Assembly (NCBI GenBank): GCA_017311185.1 | Contig: JAESUZ010003887.1 | Coordinates: 1-64,000 of the forward strand | Direction of reading: 5' to 3' | DNA: 64,000 bases | DNA from: Proteles cristata cristata | Lineage: Eukaryota; Chordata; Mammalia; Carnivora; Hyaenidae | Shown here: in pieces, positions 21,437-32,511 of the stretch | Numbering within the stretch: position 1 is the stretch's first letter | Layout: each line of letters begins with the position of its first letter | The notes under the pieces: generated by a model | Told to the model about the DNA's origin: nothing | Seen by the model: only the letters and a program-made list of their open reading frames with translations | The model's database searches: none | Made by a program: the position numbers and the translations under genes

Positions 21437-22690
21437 GCATTCGGCAGTCTGACACAGCATCTAGAACATAGAAGGTACTCATAGCTATAAATAATACTCT
21501 TAGTAGCAGTAGCAGCAAAGTTTGCTCTCAGTACGGGGGTTTTGTCCCCTACCACAGAAATTCTAAGCTAGGCAACCTATCCACACCTTTAATGAACAGC
21601 CAGGGTGAAATCAGACTTGCTTACGTGGAGTCAAAATTGTATTTTTTAAATTACATTCATTCCTTCCCCCTGGAGTTGGCCTGTGCCTGCTCACCCCAGG
21701 CTTGGTTCCCACCGCATCCCATCCCATGACCCTTCCAACTGGGAAGGGGTCGCAATATCACATCACACTGTGAGGACAAAAATCATACCCTTTCTTGGAA
21801 TGGAGAGTCACAGCTGGCCTGGGGGCTGAATGCAGCTACGGGCCCTAGAATAAGGTACAGTCAGCCCACAGTTCTGAGGAGTGTTTTTTTCCCTGTGTTT
21901 TCAGAACTTGGTTGTCCTCGGAGAGAAAAACCAGTGAGAAGAATCCATGCACAATGGAGTTAAGCACCTGTGACTGTGATACCCCATCAATTGTGAAATG
22001 TAATCGATCACCACGTGCCTTGTCTGGGAAACAAATGTGTTAACTAAAGGGGGCTGGTCTGTGCTTCGTCCAGAGGAAAGGGACTTCAAGGAGCAGCGAT
22101 TTGTCAGTGCTTTTCCTGCGCTGTCCAGAGCGAGGGGGCGCATCTGGCTGACAGAAACATCCGCTCTGCTTGACAGGCAGGCCCCAGAGGAGCCGGAGCG
22201 TCAGGCAATCATAACTCACCGACACGAGCCATTAAGATCATCCCGCCACCCTCTGGCAGAGTCCTTGCTTACTACGCAGTCTTGGGATGAGAATCATTCA
22301 TTTCCCACGTACGCTGGCTGCCCACCAATGGACGTGAGGTTCTGGTTTTCTCGGAAGTCATAGCTCCGAGAAACTAATAGCTTCCAGAAACTCTGGAACT
22401 AATAAGCTGATATTCTGGCCTGTTCATCAGTGTCTTGAGAGTTTACACAGCCTGGGTGAGTCCCTGACCTCTCAGGCACTGACTAAAGAGAGCTGCTTCC
22501 TCTCAAAGTGGAGAACAAGCCCCTGGAGCCTGGTGACCGCCTGTCTTCTTCCCTCTTCCTGCTTTCTCTCCCCTGCCTTCCCTCCTTTCTGTCCTTCTTC
22601 TTCTACCTCATCCACCTCCACTCTGACTCTGTCTCTCTCCCTCTCCACACCTAGTGTGACTCACAGCATTGCATATTTGGTTAAGCTAAG
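21437..22690. other. Unassigned, partly conserved-looking single-copy sequence
   Basis: 21900-22380 contains no repeat that I recognise and has CpG-bearing, non-repetitive text (aatcgatcaccacgtg, cagcgatttgtcagtgc, atcatcccgccacc). It holds a CACGTG E-box at 22012-22017. 22530-22660 is pyrimidine-rich. The 108-codon frame at 22037-22363 overlaps antisense frames and has no domain. Confidence 0.45.
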
Positions 22691-22694
22691 GGAT

Positions 22695-22870
22695 TCTGGA
22701 TCCCACCGGGTATGAGTCCTGGTTCTGTCACTGAGTGGCTGTGGGCTCTTGGGCAAGTTACTTGAAATTCTTGGTGACTTATTTGTAAAATGGGAAGAGC
22801 AGCCCTTGCCTTTTAAGGCTGATATCAGTGTGAGATAAATCAAAGTAGCACCTGGCACTGGTTAGTACTT
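22695..22870 (+). repeat. MIR fragment
   Basis: gagtcctggttctgtcactg, gggcaagttacttgaaattc, tttgtaaaatgggaagagc and gtagcacctggcactggtta closely follow MIR. Confidence 0.8.
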
Positions 22871-23099
22871 ACTCAGTGTTAGCTAAGTGACAAATCTTGA
22901 GTACTTGCCTTGTGCCATATCTATGCTGGGGGCTGGTCATAGATGATTGGAAGACACAGGCCTGCCTCCAGGTCACTTGCAAGAAGAAAGGGGAGGCAAG
23001 GACATGAACAGGGCATTTCAAAGCATGCCCCTACCAGCTGCTGGCTCACTGTGACAGCTGGTTGTCCTTAGGGGACATTTGAAACTCATTGCTTTCTAT

Positions 23100-23100
<1 letters not shown>

Positions 23101-23130
<30 letters not shown>

Positions 23131-23327
23131 TTTCTAGGAGAGAGAGAGAGACAGCATGAGCAGGGGGAGGGTCAGAGAGAGAGGGAGTCACAGACTCTGA
23201 AACAGGCTCCAGGCTCTGAGCTGGCAATCAGCACAGAGCCCGACACGGGGCTCGAACCCACGAACCGCGAGATCATGACCCAAGCGAAAGTCGGACGCTT
23301 AACCAACTAAGCCACCCAGGCACCCCT
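23101..23327 (-). repeat. Carnivore tRNA-Lys SINE, young type, with (TATT)n tail
   Basis: Reverse-strand copy whose tail is a pure TTTA tetranucleotide array of about 35 nt. The body has ggggctcgaacccacgaacc and cggacgcttaaccaactaag. Perfect duplication gaaactcattgctttctatt (from 23081 and from 23328). Confidence 0.97.
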
Positions 23328-23340
23328 GAAACTCATTGCT

Positions 23341-23964
23341 TTCTATTTTTTCACTGCCACAGGGGTCAGTGTCCAGGGTCAAGAGGGTACAACATGTGGG
23401 TCCAGGAGCCTTATGTGGGAGCGGTCCGGCGGAGGAGCAAAGCCTACAAGGAGAGGCTCCAGAGGGCATGGGGGTCAAAGTTTGCGTCTGTTGCAGCCTT
23501 CCAGACATGCCTCTCCTGAGGTGTTCAGAGCTGGCCCTCACGTTCTGTACTGGTCTTTTGATGAGAGGATCGGTGATGAGGTCTTCCCTCTTCAAGCAGG
23601 GGGCCTGCAAGCAGACAGGTAGGTGTGTTGATGTGGATGTGAGAGCAACATGATCCTGATGCATCTGTGTGATGCCGGTAGTGACAGTGGTCTGACTGCC
23701 AAGGTTGGCAGTGCCCAGGGAGACCTGACATCATCACCAAGAGGGAATGAAGAGATACGATTGTCTCCTTAGAGGTATAGGAAGTGAGCCATAAATGCCA
23801 CCACTATTCCTTCTCAGGGGCTTTGTATCCCACTCCTCTGAATGTCCCACTCAGAGCTTTGCTACTGGAGTGTACTATCCAAAGACCATGGTCATATTCT
23901 ACTCTTCGGTTTCATGAAATGCATGGACTCTGTGTCTTTGCTCATGGGGGCTGCATTTTTAAGC
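23341..23964. other. Unassigned non-coding sequence
   Basis: Contains overlapping frames of 69-121 codons on both strands (23299-23740) without any recognisable domain. No repeat identified. Confidence 0.45.
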
Positions 23965-24165
23965 AATTTAAAAAATTAAAGTAATTTATTTTTTGGAACA
24001 AGGGATCTGTTGGCACGCATAAAAGTCAAAAGGTACTGAAGGATATGCAAAAAAGTGTCTCCCTCTTTTCCTCTCCCCAACCACTTGGTTCCTCTTCCCC
24101 AAGGCAATTAGTGCTGGCAGTTTCTTGTGAAGCTGTCAGATCTCTAGATGAAAGAGACTAGGATT
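23965..24165. repeat. Old dispersed repeat, second copy in window
   Basis: cataaaagtcaaaaggtactgaagg, aagtgtctccctctt and ggcagtttcttgtg share order with 1790-1925 and with a known old mammalian repeat I cannot name. Confidence 0.4.
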
Positions 24166-24184
24166 TACACGATTTCTATCACTT

Positions 24185-24330
24185 CAACACTTCTTTATTG
24201 AGCACCAATCAGGTGCCAGGTGCCCAAGAAGACCTATAGGGAATGGTCTCAGGTCTCCAAGATCCCACGGTACAGCAGAGGACCAGACAGACTGGCCGAT
24301 GATTATGATGGGATCCTATTAAATGAGAAC
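24185..24330 (+). repeat. L2/MIR-class fragment
   Basis: tctttattgagcaccaatcaggtgccaggtg is the common old 'tttattgagcacctactatgtgccagg' segment. Confidence 0.5.
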
Positions 24331-24544
24331 CAGAGATATGCACGAGGGGCAGAGGTAGCCCCAAGGGACAATGAGAGGAAAATAAGTTAATAATGGAGAC
24401 AGAGCACGGTCTGTAACCCACCTTTTGGGCTTTCCACAAGTCATGGGGATTGGGTGTTCTAGAATTCACTTCTTCGTTGATGAATGAGTTTTTGATTCTT
24501 TCTCTTAACTTGGTCTTCAATAGAATGAAAGTCTATTTTGGACC

Positions 24545-25215
24545 ATCTCCCAACTTAAAAAAAACACAGCTCTATGGAGATATAGTCCATATAACACAAA
24601 ATTTACCTTTTAAAGTAGATTCATAGAGTTAGGCATGGACACCACCATCAACTTTAGAACAATTTTCATTACCCTAAAAGGAAACCTCATACCTGTTTGT
24701 TGTTACCCATAGCCTTCTCAACTCCTCAGTTCCTGGAAGCCATGAATCTTCTCTTTATCTCTATGGATTTGCTTATTCTGGACATTTAAATAGATCTACA
24801 TGAAATCATATAATATGTGGCTTTTTGTGTCTGGCTTCTTTCATTTAGTGTAATGTTCTCAAGGCTCATCCATGCTGTGACACTCATCAGAATGTCATCT
24901 CTCTCTATGGCTGAATAATACTCCATTGCATGGATAGACTACATTTTGTTTAACTGTTCATCCATCAGTGACATTTGGGTGGTTTCTATCTTTTGACTAC
25001 TGTGAATAATGCTGCTATAATCATTCGTGTACATGTTTTTGTTTGAAAACTTGTTTTTAATTCCTTTGGGTATATACCTGGGTGTGGAATTGCTGAGTCA
25101 TATAGTAATCATATATTTAACTTACTAATGAGTCACCAAATTGTTTTCCACTGCAGCCACATCATTTTATGTCTCCACCAGCAGTGTCTGAGGGTTCTAA
25201 TTTCTCATCTGCCTG
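24545..25215 (-). mobile_element. Old L1 (L1M) 3' end
   Basis: Antisense L1 3' UTR and ORF2 end: ggagatatagtccatataac, ggctgaataatactccattg (antisense of the ORF2 C-terminus), gtatatacctgggtgtgg and ccaccagcagtgtctgag. The frame is destroyed. It is much older than the 4.5-kb L1. Confidence 0.85.
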
Positions 25216-25367
25216 CTTTTAGAATTGGACTTTTCTCCTAGATGCTCCTTCTGGAATCACCCACTGTGCTGTCTGTGGACTTGTGAAGCCCCTGAAGTCA
25301 CCTCAGGCCTCAGCCCCAACTTACCTGGTAGCTGACATGGACAGAATTTCTACATCTTTAAACTTTA

Positions 25368-25588
25368 TTTATTTATTTTTAATGTTTTATTTATCTCTAG
25401 GAGAGAGAGAGAGAGACACCGTGAGCAGGGGAGGGTCAGAGAGAGAGGGATTCACAGACTGAAACAGGCTCCAGGCTCTGAGCTGGCAGTCAGCACAGAG
25501 CCCGACGCAGGGCTCGAACCCGTGAACCGCAAGATCATGACCCAAGCGAAAGTCGGACGCTTAACCGACTAAGCCACCCAGGCACCCC
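25368..25588 (-). repeat. Carnivore tRNA-Lys SINE, young type
   Basis: Full-length reverse-strand copy. Perfect duplication tacatctttaaacttta (25351-25367 and from 25589). CpG sites of the body are still largely present. Confidence 0.97.
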
Positions 25589-25605
25589 TACATCTTTAAA
25601 CTTTA

Positions 25606-26424
25606 AATGTGAGACCCATATTCACATCTGGAGAGTGGGAGGAAGATCTTGGGAGTCAGAGAAAAGGAAGTGGGGTCTATACAGTAGCTGTATAAGCTCC
25701 CTTTTGACCACAGGGCAGGGATTGATTGCTTCTTTCTCTGGCTTCCCCACTGAAAGTAGGACAGAGCCTGCTCTAGGTGGGGCCAGTGGGCAGGAGAGGG
25801 AAGCTAGGGAACCAAGGACAGGGACAGGCAGGTAGAAGGCCAAGGACCTTGTAATTGTCCAAGGTCAAGCCAGGAAGACTTGGAGGCCTGATGGTATCTG
25901 GAGAGGCTGAAGAATGTGCCTCTCTGTGGTCAGCAGCCAGCCAGGAGCCCTGGAGCTGAAAAAGAGGAAGACCAAACCATGGTCCACACCAGAGGAAGGC
26001 ACTCAGGCCAGTGCTGATGGTGCGTCTCCAGCAGAGGGCATCAGAGAGGCTCAGGAACCCGGCTTGATCTAACACCAAGCTGTGGGCTGCTGGACTTGAG
26101 GATGCAGAAATGACTGCAGATGTTGGAAAGGAAGACTCTTACCGCTCCTGGCAGAGGCAAGGATGGGGAACTGGGATGCTGGGGACTAGGAAGTGTGACT
26201 CTTGGGGAGGATAGTGACCCCCAAGAGAGCCCACTCTGCATTCTCGCAACTCCTAGCCAATCAGCCCTCAGGTGTGCTGTGTGGCTATCCAACAAGGCAC
26301 TGACTGGCAGAGAAGAGACAAACTTAGTCATTCCTACTGGCCTGGGAAGCCAGAAGATAGAGGTTGTTGACAATGTGCAGACCCATGCTGGCTCACCTCT
26401 ACACATGATGAAAATTGACATTCA
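25606..26424. other. Unassigned non-coding sequence
   Basis: Overlapping frames of 100-126 codons on the two strands show no family match. No repeat recognised. Confidence 0.45.
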
Positions 26425-26652
26425 CACGTGCCAGGCTGTGTTCTAGGCACTCTCCATGTGTTGATCCATTTAATCCTCAGTAACCTATGAAATGGGTACT
26501 CATAATGCTAGTTTGCAGATGAGAAAACTGAGGCACAGAGTGATTTAGAAACTGCTACCAAAAAACCAACTGGTAGGTGCCAGAGCAAGGATTTGAATGT
26601 AGACAGTCTGGTTTCAGAGTGTGTACTTTTAACCACTAGGGCTATGTTGTTT
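26425..26652 (+). repeat. MIR element, nearly full length
   Basis: gtgttctaggcactctccatg, ttaatcctcagtaacc, agatgagaaaactgaggcac, gagcaaggatttgaatg and tgtacttttaaccactagg run through the complete MIR order. Confidence 0.85.
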
Positions 26653-26671
26653 GTGTCCCCCTCTCTCTCTA

Positions 26672-26867
26672 AGTTTATTTCTTTGTTTATTTATTCATTT
26701 ATTCTCTCTTGAGAGAGAGAGAGAGGCAGAGAGATGGAGGCAGAGGATCCAAAGTGGGCTCCATGCTGACAGCAGAGACACTGATGTAGGGCTTGAACTC
26801 AAAAGCCATGAGATCATGACCTGAGCTGAAGGCAGATGCTTAACTGACTGAGCCACCCAGGTGCCCC
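26672..26867 (-). repeat. Carnivore tRNA-Lys SINE, old type
   Basis: Reverse-strand copy ending in the head gagccacccaggtgcccc. It lacks the long young-type body (gatccaaagtgggctcc instead). Confidence 0.94.
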
Positions 26868-27059
26868 TTGCTTGCATCTCTTAACCACTGTTGTCCCTTT
26901 CCTTCTCCCCTCCAAGGCCCTGAGGACCCAGGGCCCCATTGTCTCCTAGGTTTGGCTAAGATTACTCCTCCTCCAGTGTCTTGGCCAACATCCCTTTCTG
27001 CCACCATTCTACAGACCTTAGGTCTACTCACATAGCTCTTCTGTTTCCCTCCATTTCTC

Positions 27060-27096
27060 TTCGTCTAAGGTCACCAGATTTAGCAACAATCAAAAC

Positions 27097-27147
<51 letters not shown>

Positions 27148-27370
27148 GCGAGCAAAGAAAAACCACAAGACCCTCAAACCCAGAATGCCTAGTTACAGTT
27201 GCATTTTAGAAAACCAGTGAATAATTTTGTAGTATAAGTATGTCCCAGGACATACTTATGTTTGGGATACACTTGTGCTACACAATTTTTGTTGTCTCTT
27301 TCAAATTAAAATTTAACTGGCAGTTCTGTATTTTACATTGCAGGCCTCTCCCTATTTTCTGAGCTTTGTA
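27060..27370. repeat. Old inverted-repeat element containing a (CA)n tract
   Basis: Left arm: aaggtcaccagatttagcaa..ccagtgaataattttgtagtataagtatgtcc. Right arm: ggacatacttat..caaattaaaatttaactggcagttctgtatttta. The arms are imperfect inverted copies around a perfect 26-bp palindrome. This matches an old mammalian repeat whose consensus runs accagatttagcaaataaaa and its mirror. Confidence 0.6.
27100..27145 (+). repeat. (CA)n microsatellite
   Basis: About 46 nt of uninterrupted CA in the left arm of the inverted-repeat element, where the consensus has an A-rich run. Confidence 0.97.
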
Positions 27371-27721
27371 TTGGGGTCACATGTAGATCAAGGTGAACAC
27401 TCCCTCTTCCAGCTAGTTCCAAAACTGTTCACTTTTTATTCATCTTATAACAATTCGTGGGGAGCCTGCCATTAGAAGTCTCTATTAAAACATGTGCTTA
27501 TTTAATCCTATTTCTCTGCTTCTGGATTTGAAGCCACAGCCTCACCAATCCCAGAGCAGATGAATGTTTATGAACGTGTGTTTTAAAACCACACCATGGA
27601 GTGTTTGAAATTCTAAAAATGTGCTGTCTTCTGGTCTCCTCCTTCTCCTTCCCATCATGCCTCTCCATTTGCTCCCCTTTAAAAGAGAACTTTCAAATTA
27701 GCCTTTTCCGAGTCTCCATTA
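27371..27721. other. Unassigned non-coding sequence
   Basis: No feature recognised. Confidence 0.5.
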
Positions 27722-27985
27722 GGAAGAGCCATGCCAGCTTTCCACCAAGTTCATGTTCTTCAGATGTCCTGTGATCTTTCTTACAGATTCCATCAACATG
27801 TTTGGAATAAAAGGCAAGCCCAATGTTCTTTGGTTCTTAAGCTCCTCTGTGGTTCCCTCCTCCCCCTCCCCCCAAGGCCTTTTATAATAAGTCATAGATG
27901 TTGGCCAACATTTCTGCAATTTCATCCTTCAGAGCTTTTGGGTGGATGCCATCTGGTCAGCAGGATTTATTTACATCTAATTTTT
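27722..27985 (-). pseudogene. LINE CR1/L3-type reverse transcriptase fossil
   Basis: Read on the minus strand, two blocks of the LINE reverse transcriptase N-terminal part survive. DGIHPKALKDEIAEMLA (near 27890-27950) corresponds to the (G)PDGIHPxxLK block. LMESVRKITGHLKNMNLVE (near 27730-27790) corresponds to the KLMExIIxxxIxxHLxxxxLI block. The segment between is shorter than in CR1/L3 and carries a G/C-rich run, so it is internally deleted and not functional. Confidence 0.65.
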
Positions 27986-28129
27986 CAATTAGGTCTAGAC
28001 TGTCTCATTTGTTTACCATGATTATCATCTAATACCCATGTCTTGCCTGCTTCAGCAGACACTTTAAGGGGTAGAAAAGTCCCTCCTAAGCTTTCCCTTC
28101 TTCTAGCAGGTGGTTATCAAGGTTGGTTA

Positions 28130-28230
28130 TAGGCTAAGCCCTATATTAGATGCTAGAAGAAGCAAATATGTAAAAGATACAGTCCCTGCCATCAAACAGC
28201 TCACAGTCTGGTAAAGGAAGATGATTAAAT
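28130..28230 (+). repeat. L2/MIR-class fragment
   Basis: gccctatattagatgctag..acagtccctgccatcaaacagctcacagtctgg matches the common old segment also seen at 11.6 kb. Confidence 0.55.
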
Positions 28231-28800
28231 TAGAACATCTTTCAGCTGCAAGAAACAGAAAAATTAGCTAAAAGTGGATTAAATAAATAAGTGTTTATTT
28301 ATGTATTTTTTATAATAAGCAGTCTGGAGGTAGGTGAATGCTGATGTTGGTTCAGCTGTTCAACAATGTCCTTAAGGACTAGGCCCCATAGGTCCATTTT
28401 TAGTAACTAGCTTCACATCTTTGTGCTAATTACCTCGTGGTCACAAAATAGCTGCTGCAGCCCCAAGCATCATGCTCATGCTTCAGGCAGGAACATAAAG
28501 GAAAGGGAGGACACCAACTGTTTCTGTCTCTCTCACTGGGAAAAATTCTTTTTAGATACACCACCCAGCTCACCCCTGCCACCCCTGCCAACCAACCACA
28601 CAAGACTTGAGTTCATCTATCATTGGTTACAACTGGGTCACATGGCCACCCAAGCAGTAAAAACAGGCTGGAAACCGGAGTGTTTTAGGCTTTCCAGACT
28701 CTGGTGGAGATAGGCAAGGTTGGGAATGGGTGTTGGTTTAGCTAGCCAGCAGCATCTGCCTTAGAGGGGAAGCAAGCCATAAACATGCAAATGTCCCTAA
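28231..28800 (+). repeat. Ancient repeat ('family A'), longest copy
   Basis: cagctgcaagaaacagaaaa, gtctggaggtaggtgaatg, gttcaacaatgtccttaagg, caaagcatcatgc-type text, ggttacaactgggtcacatgg and the end gttggtttagctagccagcagcatctgcc. Four copies of this family are in the window, all in the same orientation. Confidence 0.6.
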
Positions 28801-29639
28801 CAGCCTAGGACAGTTTCAGTGCCAGAGGAGTAGCACAGATTCAGACCCAGCACATCAGTTATTTCCATGGCTTCTTTTTTCATGGGTTGTTCAGAAGGAA
28901 GACCATTGCTTACGAACTGGGTTAGCGGTGGAACTTGAGCTGTGCCAACAAGGCTGCATGGGAATTAGATATCGTGGGGTCAAGGACATTGTAGGCCAGG
29001 GCAATGATTGAAAGGACTAGCGATGGGGACACGTGGCTGTCTGGAAGGACAGTGAGCATGGAGTGTGGGCTCACGCAGAGGAGAAATGTACCCAAAGGAC
29101 TGATTTTGGCTAATTTTCCATCAGAAGCACTCTAGCCTTTGTCAGAAGCTGTGGCTTGCCTTACATGCATGGCAAAGAATAAGCATTCTGTGGGTAGCAG
29201 GTGCCCAGCAAAGCTGGCTTCAGGTACGCCATGTTTCCCGACACAAGCCTCATGGGCTCTGAGAAAGCATGCTTCTGACCTGCTCATGCTGAAAAGCCTC
29301 TTTGACCCCCACTCCAGAAGTAGCTGGAGGTCCAGCTGGCCCTTGTTTCTGGAGCCCACCCTTCTACTTCTTATCTTTGTACTCCTTTGCATCTCTGGAT
29401 GATTCCATTGCTTCCATCCACGTTGTGTTTGTGCTCACATGTCGGCGATTACATTACCTCGCCAGACTTGACCTTTTTTTTTGACAATTAACAATCCTGC
29501 TCACCCTTGTTCAGCTCTTGACAGCTGGTAACCCTAGGCTTCATGCTTTAAATCTAATTTTGACCACCATCTTTGATCCAAGTCTTCAATTGACCAAGAC
29601 TTGGTCAAGCCATTCATCTAGCCCTTAGGTAGGGCTTAA
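28801..29639. other. Unassigned non-coding sequence
   Basis: No gene or named repeat. The frames at 29132-29402 on opposite strands (86 and 87 codons) overlap almost completely, as chance frames do. Confidence 0.5.
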
Positions 29640-29944
29640 CAGCTCTGAATGCCAGGCAAAGTATTTGTTCTTTATCCAATAGGCACAAGGTAATCATTAA
29701 AAGCCTTAGTTGGGAGTATTTAAGTCAGGAAAAGACATCTTAGGAAGCTTTCCATGACAGTTTCAGGGGACATCCCTGATTCAAAACCAAAGTATGTGTC
29801 AATAAGATTTGGGACATTATGATTTGGGTTTGGGAAGAGAGGAAGAAGCACTAGAGGAAGCCAGTGTTTCTAGTGGGAATTATTATCAGAAGCAGCAGAT
29901 GAGGATCCATTCAGTCAGGTTTTGTTTATTTGGCTGGTTTTTAG
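29640..29944. repeat. Old dispersed repeat, unnamed, left part
   Basis: ctgaatgccaggcaaagtat, tttatccaataggcac and ggtaatcattaaaagcctt match a widespread old mammalian repeat. The element appears to resume after the SINE (gcatccagtaggcagttgg, 30233-30251). Confidence 0.4.
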
Positions 29945-29958
29945 GAAGATGCTTTTGA

Positions 29959-30166
29959 GGGGTGCCTGGGTGGCTCAGTCACTTAAGCGTCCGACTCTTG
30001 ATTTCAGCTCAAGTTATGAGCTCTCAGTGGGTTTGTGAGATCAAGCCCCATGTCCAGTTGTTCCTGCTTGGCATTCTTTTTCCCTCTCTCTGCCCCCCCC
30101 CCGCCACCCCCCCGCTCATACTCTCTCTATCTCTCTCTTAAAATAAATAAATAAACACTGAAAAAC
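29959..30166 (+). repeat. Carnivore tRNA-Lys SINE, old type, with C tract
   Basis: Forward copy, head ggggtgcctgggtggctcag, with a C-rich run (gcccccccccccgccacc, about 30096-30113) in the body. Target duplication gaagatgcttttga (29945-29958) and gaagatgcagttg (from 30168). Confidence 0.95.
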
Positions 30167-30653
30167 AGAAGATGCAGTTGGCCTTAGGCGAACTTAGTGT
30201 GCTTTAGTGAGGCAGTAGGGCTTCTAAGGGCTGCATCCAGTAGGCAGTTGGAAAGATGGTGTGGGAGTTGAGAAGAGAACCCTGGTGGAAATGACAACTT
30301 GTAGTGGTTATCTGGGAACAACGAGAAGGTGGGGTCAAGGAAGAGCAGGGAGACACAAAGGACTCTGGGAGGTCGGGAAGGGGAAGGGAAGTTGGAGAAG
30401 TAGTTGCAGGCAAGCAGGACACGTGAGGATCTGAGAAACTAGAGCAGGGGAGTTTCAGATGGGAGGGAATGGACAGCAATGGCAGGCCACAAGCATCTTT
30501 CCATGCAAGGTAAAGAATTCGAGTCGTTTCTAATTCCAGTCCTGGCCTCATGATAACTAAGAACCTTTCCCACTCACCAGTCCTTCTCCCTTACTTTTAC
30601 TTTTGGAGCCAAGTCAGATCCAACAAGGCACTTTCCCAATACATTTTCACCTT
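30167..30653. other. Unassigned, probably old repeat continuation
   Basis: 30230-30430 is purine-rich on the plus strand and seems to continue the old repeat from 29640. A 115-codon minus-strand frame (30204-30551) has no domain. Confidence 0.4.
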
Positions 30654-30670
30654 AGTTAATTCTGATTTTC

Positions 30671-30899
30671 TTTTCTTTTTTTTTTTTTTTTAATGTTTTA
30701 TTTATTTATTTCTAGGAGAGAGAGAAACAGCGTGAGCAGGGGAGGGTCAGAGAGAGAGGGAGTCACAGACTGAAACAGGCTCCAGGCTCTGAGCCGGCAG
30801 TCAACACAGAGCCCGACGCGGGGCTCGAACCCACGAACCGTGAGATCATGACCTAAGCGAAAGTCGGACGCTCAACCGACTAAGCCACCCAGGCGCCCC
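30671..30899 (-). repeat. Carnivore tRNA-Lys SINE, young type
   Basis: Full-length reverse-strand copy with a long T tail. Perfect 17-bp duplication agttaattctgattttc (30654-30670 and 30900-30916). Confidence 0.98.
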
Positions 30900-30916
30900 A
30901 GTTAATTCTGATTTTC

Positions 30917-31269
30917 ATCTGCCTGTCACAATGAGTGAATTTCCTCATCCCCTTGATTTGAATGAATATTTCTCAGTTTTCAGATTTTTTTTTTTTTCAA
31001 AAACAAAGGCAGAACATCCTGTATGGCCAAGCAGCAGTGCTGTTAACATTTGGTTGCCTTGAAAGGTTTCTTGTTTGTTTGTTTTTGCTTCTTAAACATA
31101 TTCCCTGGACTTCCTGAGATATGCTAGTAAACACTCTTCGGGATTCCTGTGACCTTTTCTTTCTTTCTATTCTTAGCTCATTCTTGTATTTTCCTAGTTC
31201 CTAGTCAGAGTCAGATATGTTATTACGATTTCTTTCCTTTTCTCTCCAATTGTTGGAGTTAATTTTCTG
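30917..31269. other. Unassigned AT-rich sequence
   Basis: T runs at 30985-30998. No gene recognised. Confidence 0.5.
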
Positions 31270-31430
31270 TTCTAATGTTAACAGTGGCTGATATTTGTAA
31301 AGTGCTTTACAATTTACAAAGCATGTCACATACATTTTCTTATTATCACACATATTTTCAATTCTGTGAGACAGTTTAGGTACAATTGTCCTTATTTTCT
31401 TAATAAGTTCTCTGAAGACTCAGTTGGTAG
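31270..31430 (+). repeat. MIR-class SINE fragment
   Basis: gatatttgtaaagtgctttacaatttac, gtcacatacattttcttatta and gagacagtttaggtacaat fit the old 'tagcgctttacagtttacaaagc' family. Confidence 0.6.
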
Positions 31431-31461
31431 TAGAAGGGGTCTGAGTGATTAAGATCCTTGA

Positions 31462-31646
31462 CTTCCTTCTTTCCTTCCCTCTCCTTCCCTCCCTCCTTCC
31501 CTCCCTCTCTCTTTTTTTCTTTTCCTTCTTTCCTTCCTTCATTTCTTCCTTCCTTCCTACCTCCCTCCATCCCTCCTTCCTTCTTCCTCTCTCCCATCTT
31601 CTCTCCCTCTCTTTCTTTCTTTTCCTTCCTTCCATCCTTCCTTCTT
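31462..31646 (+). repeat. (CCTT)n-like polypyrimidine tract
   Basis: About 185 nt that is almost all C and T, mainly CCTT, CCTCC and CTTT units with a few purines. It generates artificial Lys/Glu/Arg and Ser/Phe/Pro frames of 67-97 codons on both strands. Confidence 0.95.
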
Positions 31647-31679
31647 AAATGGTATCGCTTCTTTCTTTCCTTTAAAAAA

Positions 31680-32143
31680 AGAAAAAAAGACAATACATGA
31701 TCATTTGAAGAAATTTAGAAAATTCAGAAAAGTAAAGATGGAAATATACATTACTGGCCACTCCACTGTCCAGGAACTGCTACCATCAGCGCCTTGTGGT
31801 ATTTATTTCCAGTCATAGTTTTATGGATTGGTGAAGACCTTATATATTTAAAAACTAACTACATCTTGATGTTTGAGCCTGACTTTTGAGTGTAGCATTA
31901 TATTGTGTGATTTCCCCATGCCATTCAGCTATTTCAAAATTGATTCTAACATGGGGATATTATACTAATCTATGTAACCACTCTTCTCTTGCAGGACCTG
32001 AAGTTGTTTCCATTTTTGGCTTGCACAAAAATACTCTTGATGACCATCATTTCTACCATACACACATATCTGAACTTCCATGTTCTAAGCATAAGGGTGG
32101 CTGTGTGAAAGAGCCTATCATTCAACCACACTCCACAGATATA
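31680..32143 (-). mobile_element. Ancient L1 (L1ME-like) 3' end, left of the LTR insertion
   Basis: Antisense old L1: gaagaaatttagaaaattcag, then catgccattcagctatttc and cttttgcaggacctgaagttg-type text (gaagttgtttccatttttgg). It resumes at 33358 after a solo LTR. Confidence 0.65.
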
Positions 32144-32149
32144 CCAGCT

Positions 32150-32476
32150 TGCCAGAGGCCAAGCCGGCTCCGGCAGGTCCAGGGGTCCCTGAAGGATGGA
32201 CGGTGTCGGCGAGAGAGAGAGAGAGAGAGAGAGTGAGACAGCCCTGGAGATTCTTTCTGATCACTAGGCATGCATCTCTGATCTGTCAGTTTTTGTGTCT
32301 TTATTTAAAGGTTCAGCAACAAGATGAAGTCATAGAAAGGAATTTCTTACAATGGGAGGTCTTTTGTGATAACAATAGTAGAATTATTCCGACCAGGGAA
32401 ATAACAGAGTGTTCTTTTTTTTTTTTTTTTAATATTTTTATTTATTTCTAGGAGACAGAGAGAGAGAGAGAGGGAG

Positions 32477-32511
<35 letters not shown>

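Noticed and set aside
31400..31693. Lys/Glu/Arg-rich frames of 67-97 codons
   Set aside because: They are translations of the polypyrimidine tract.
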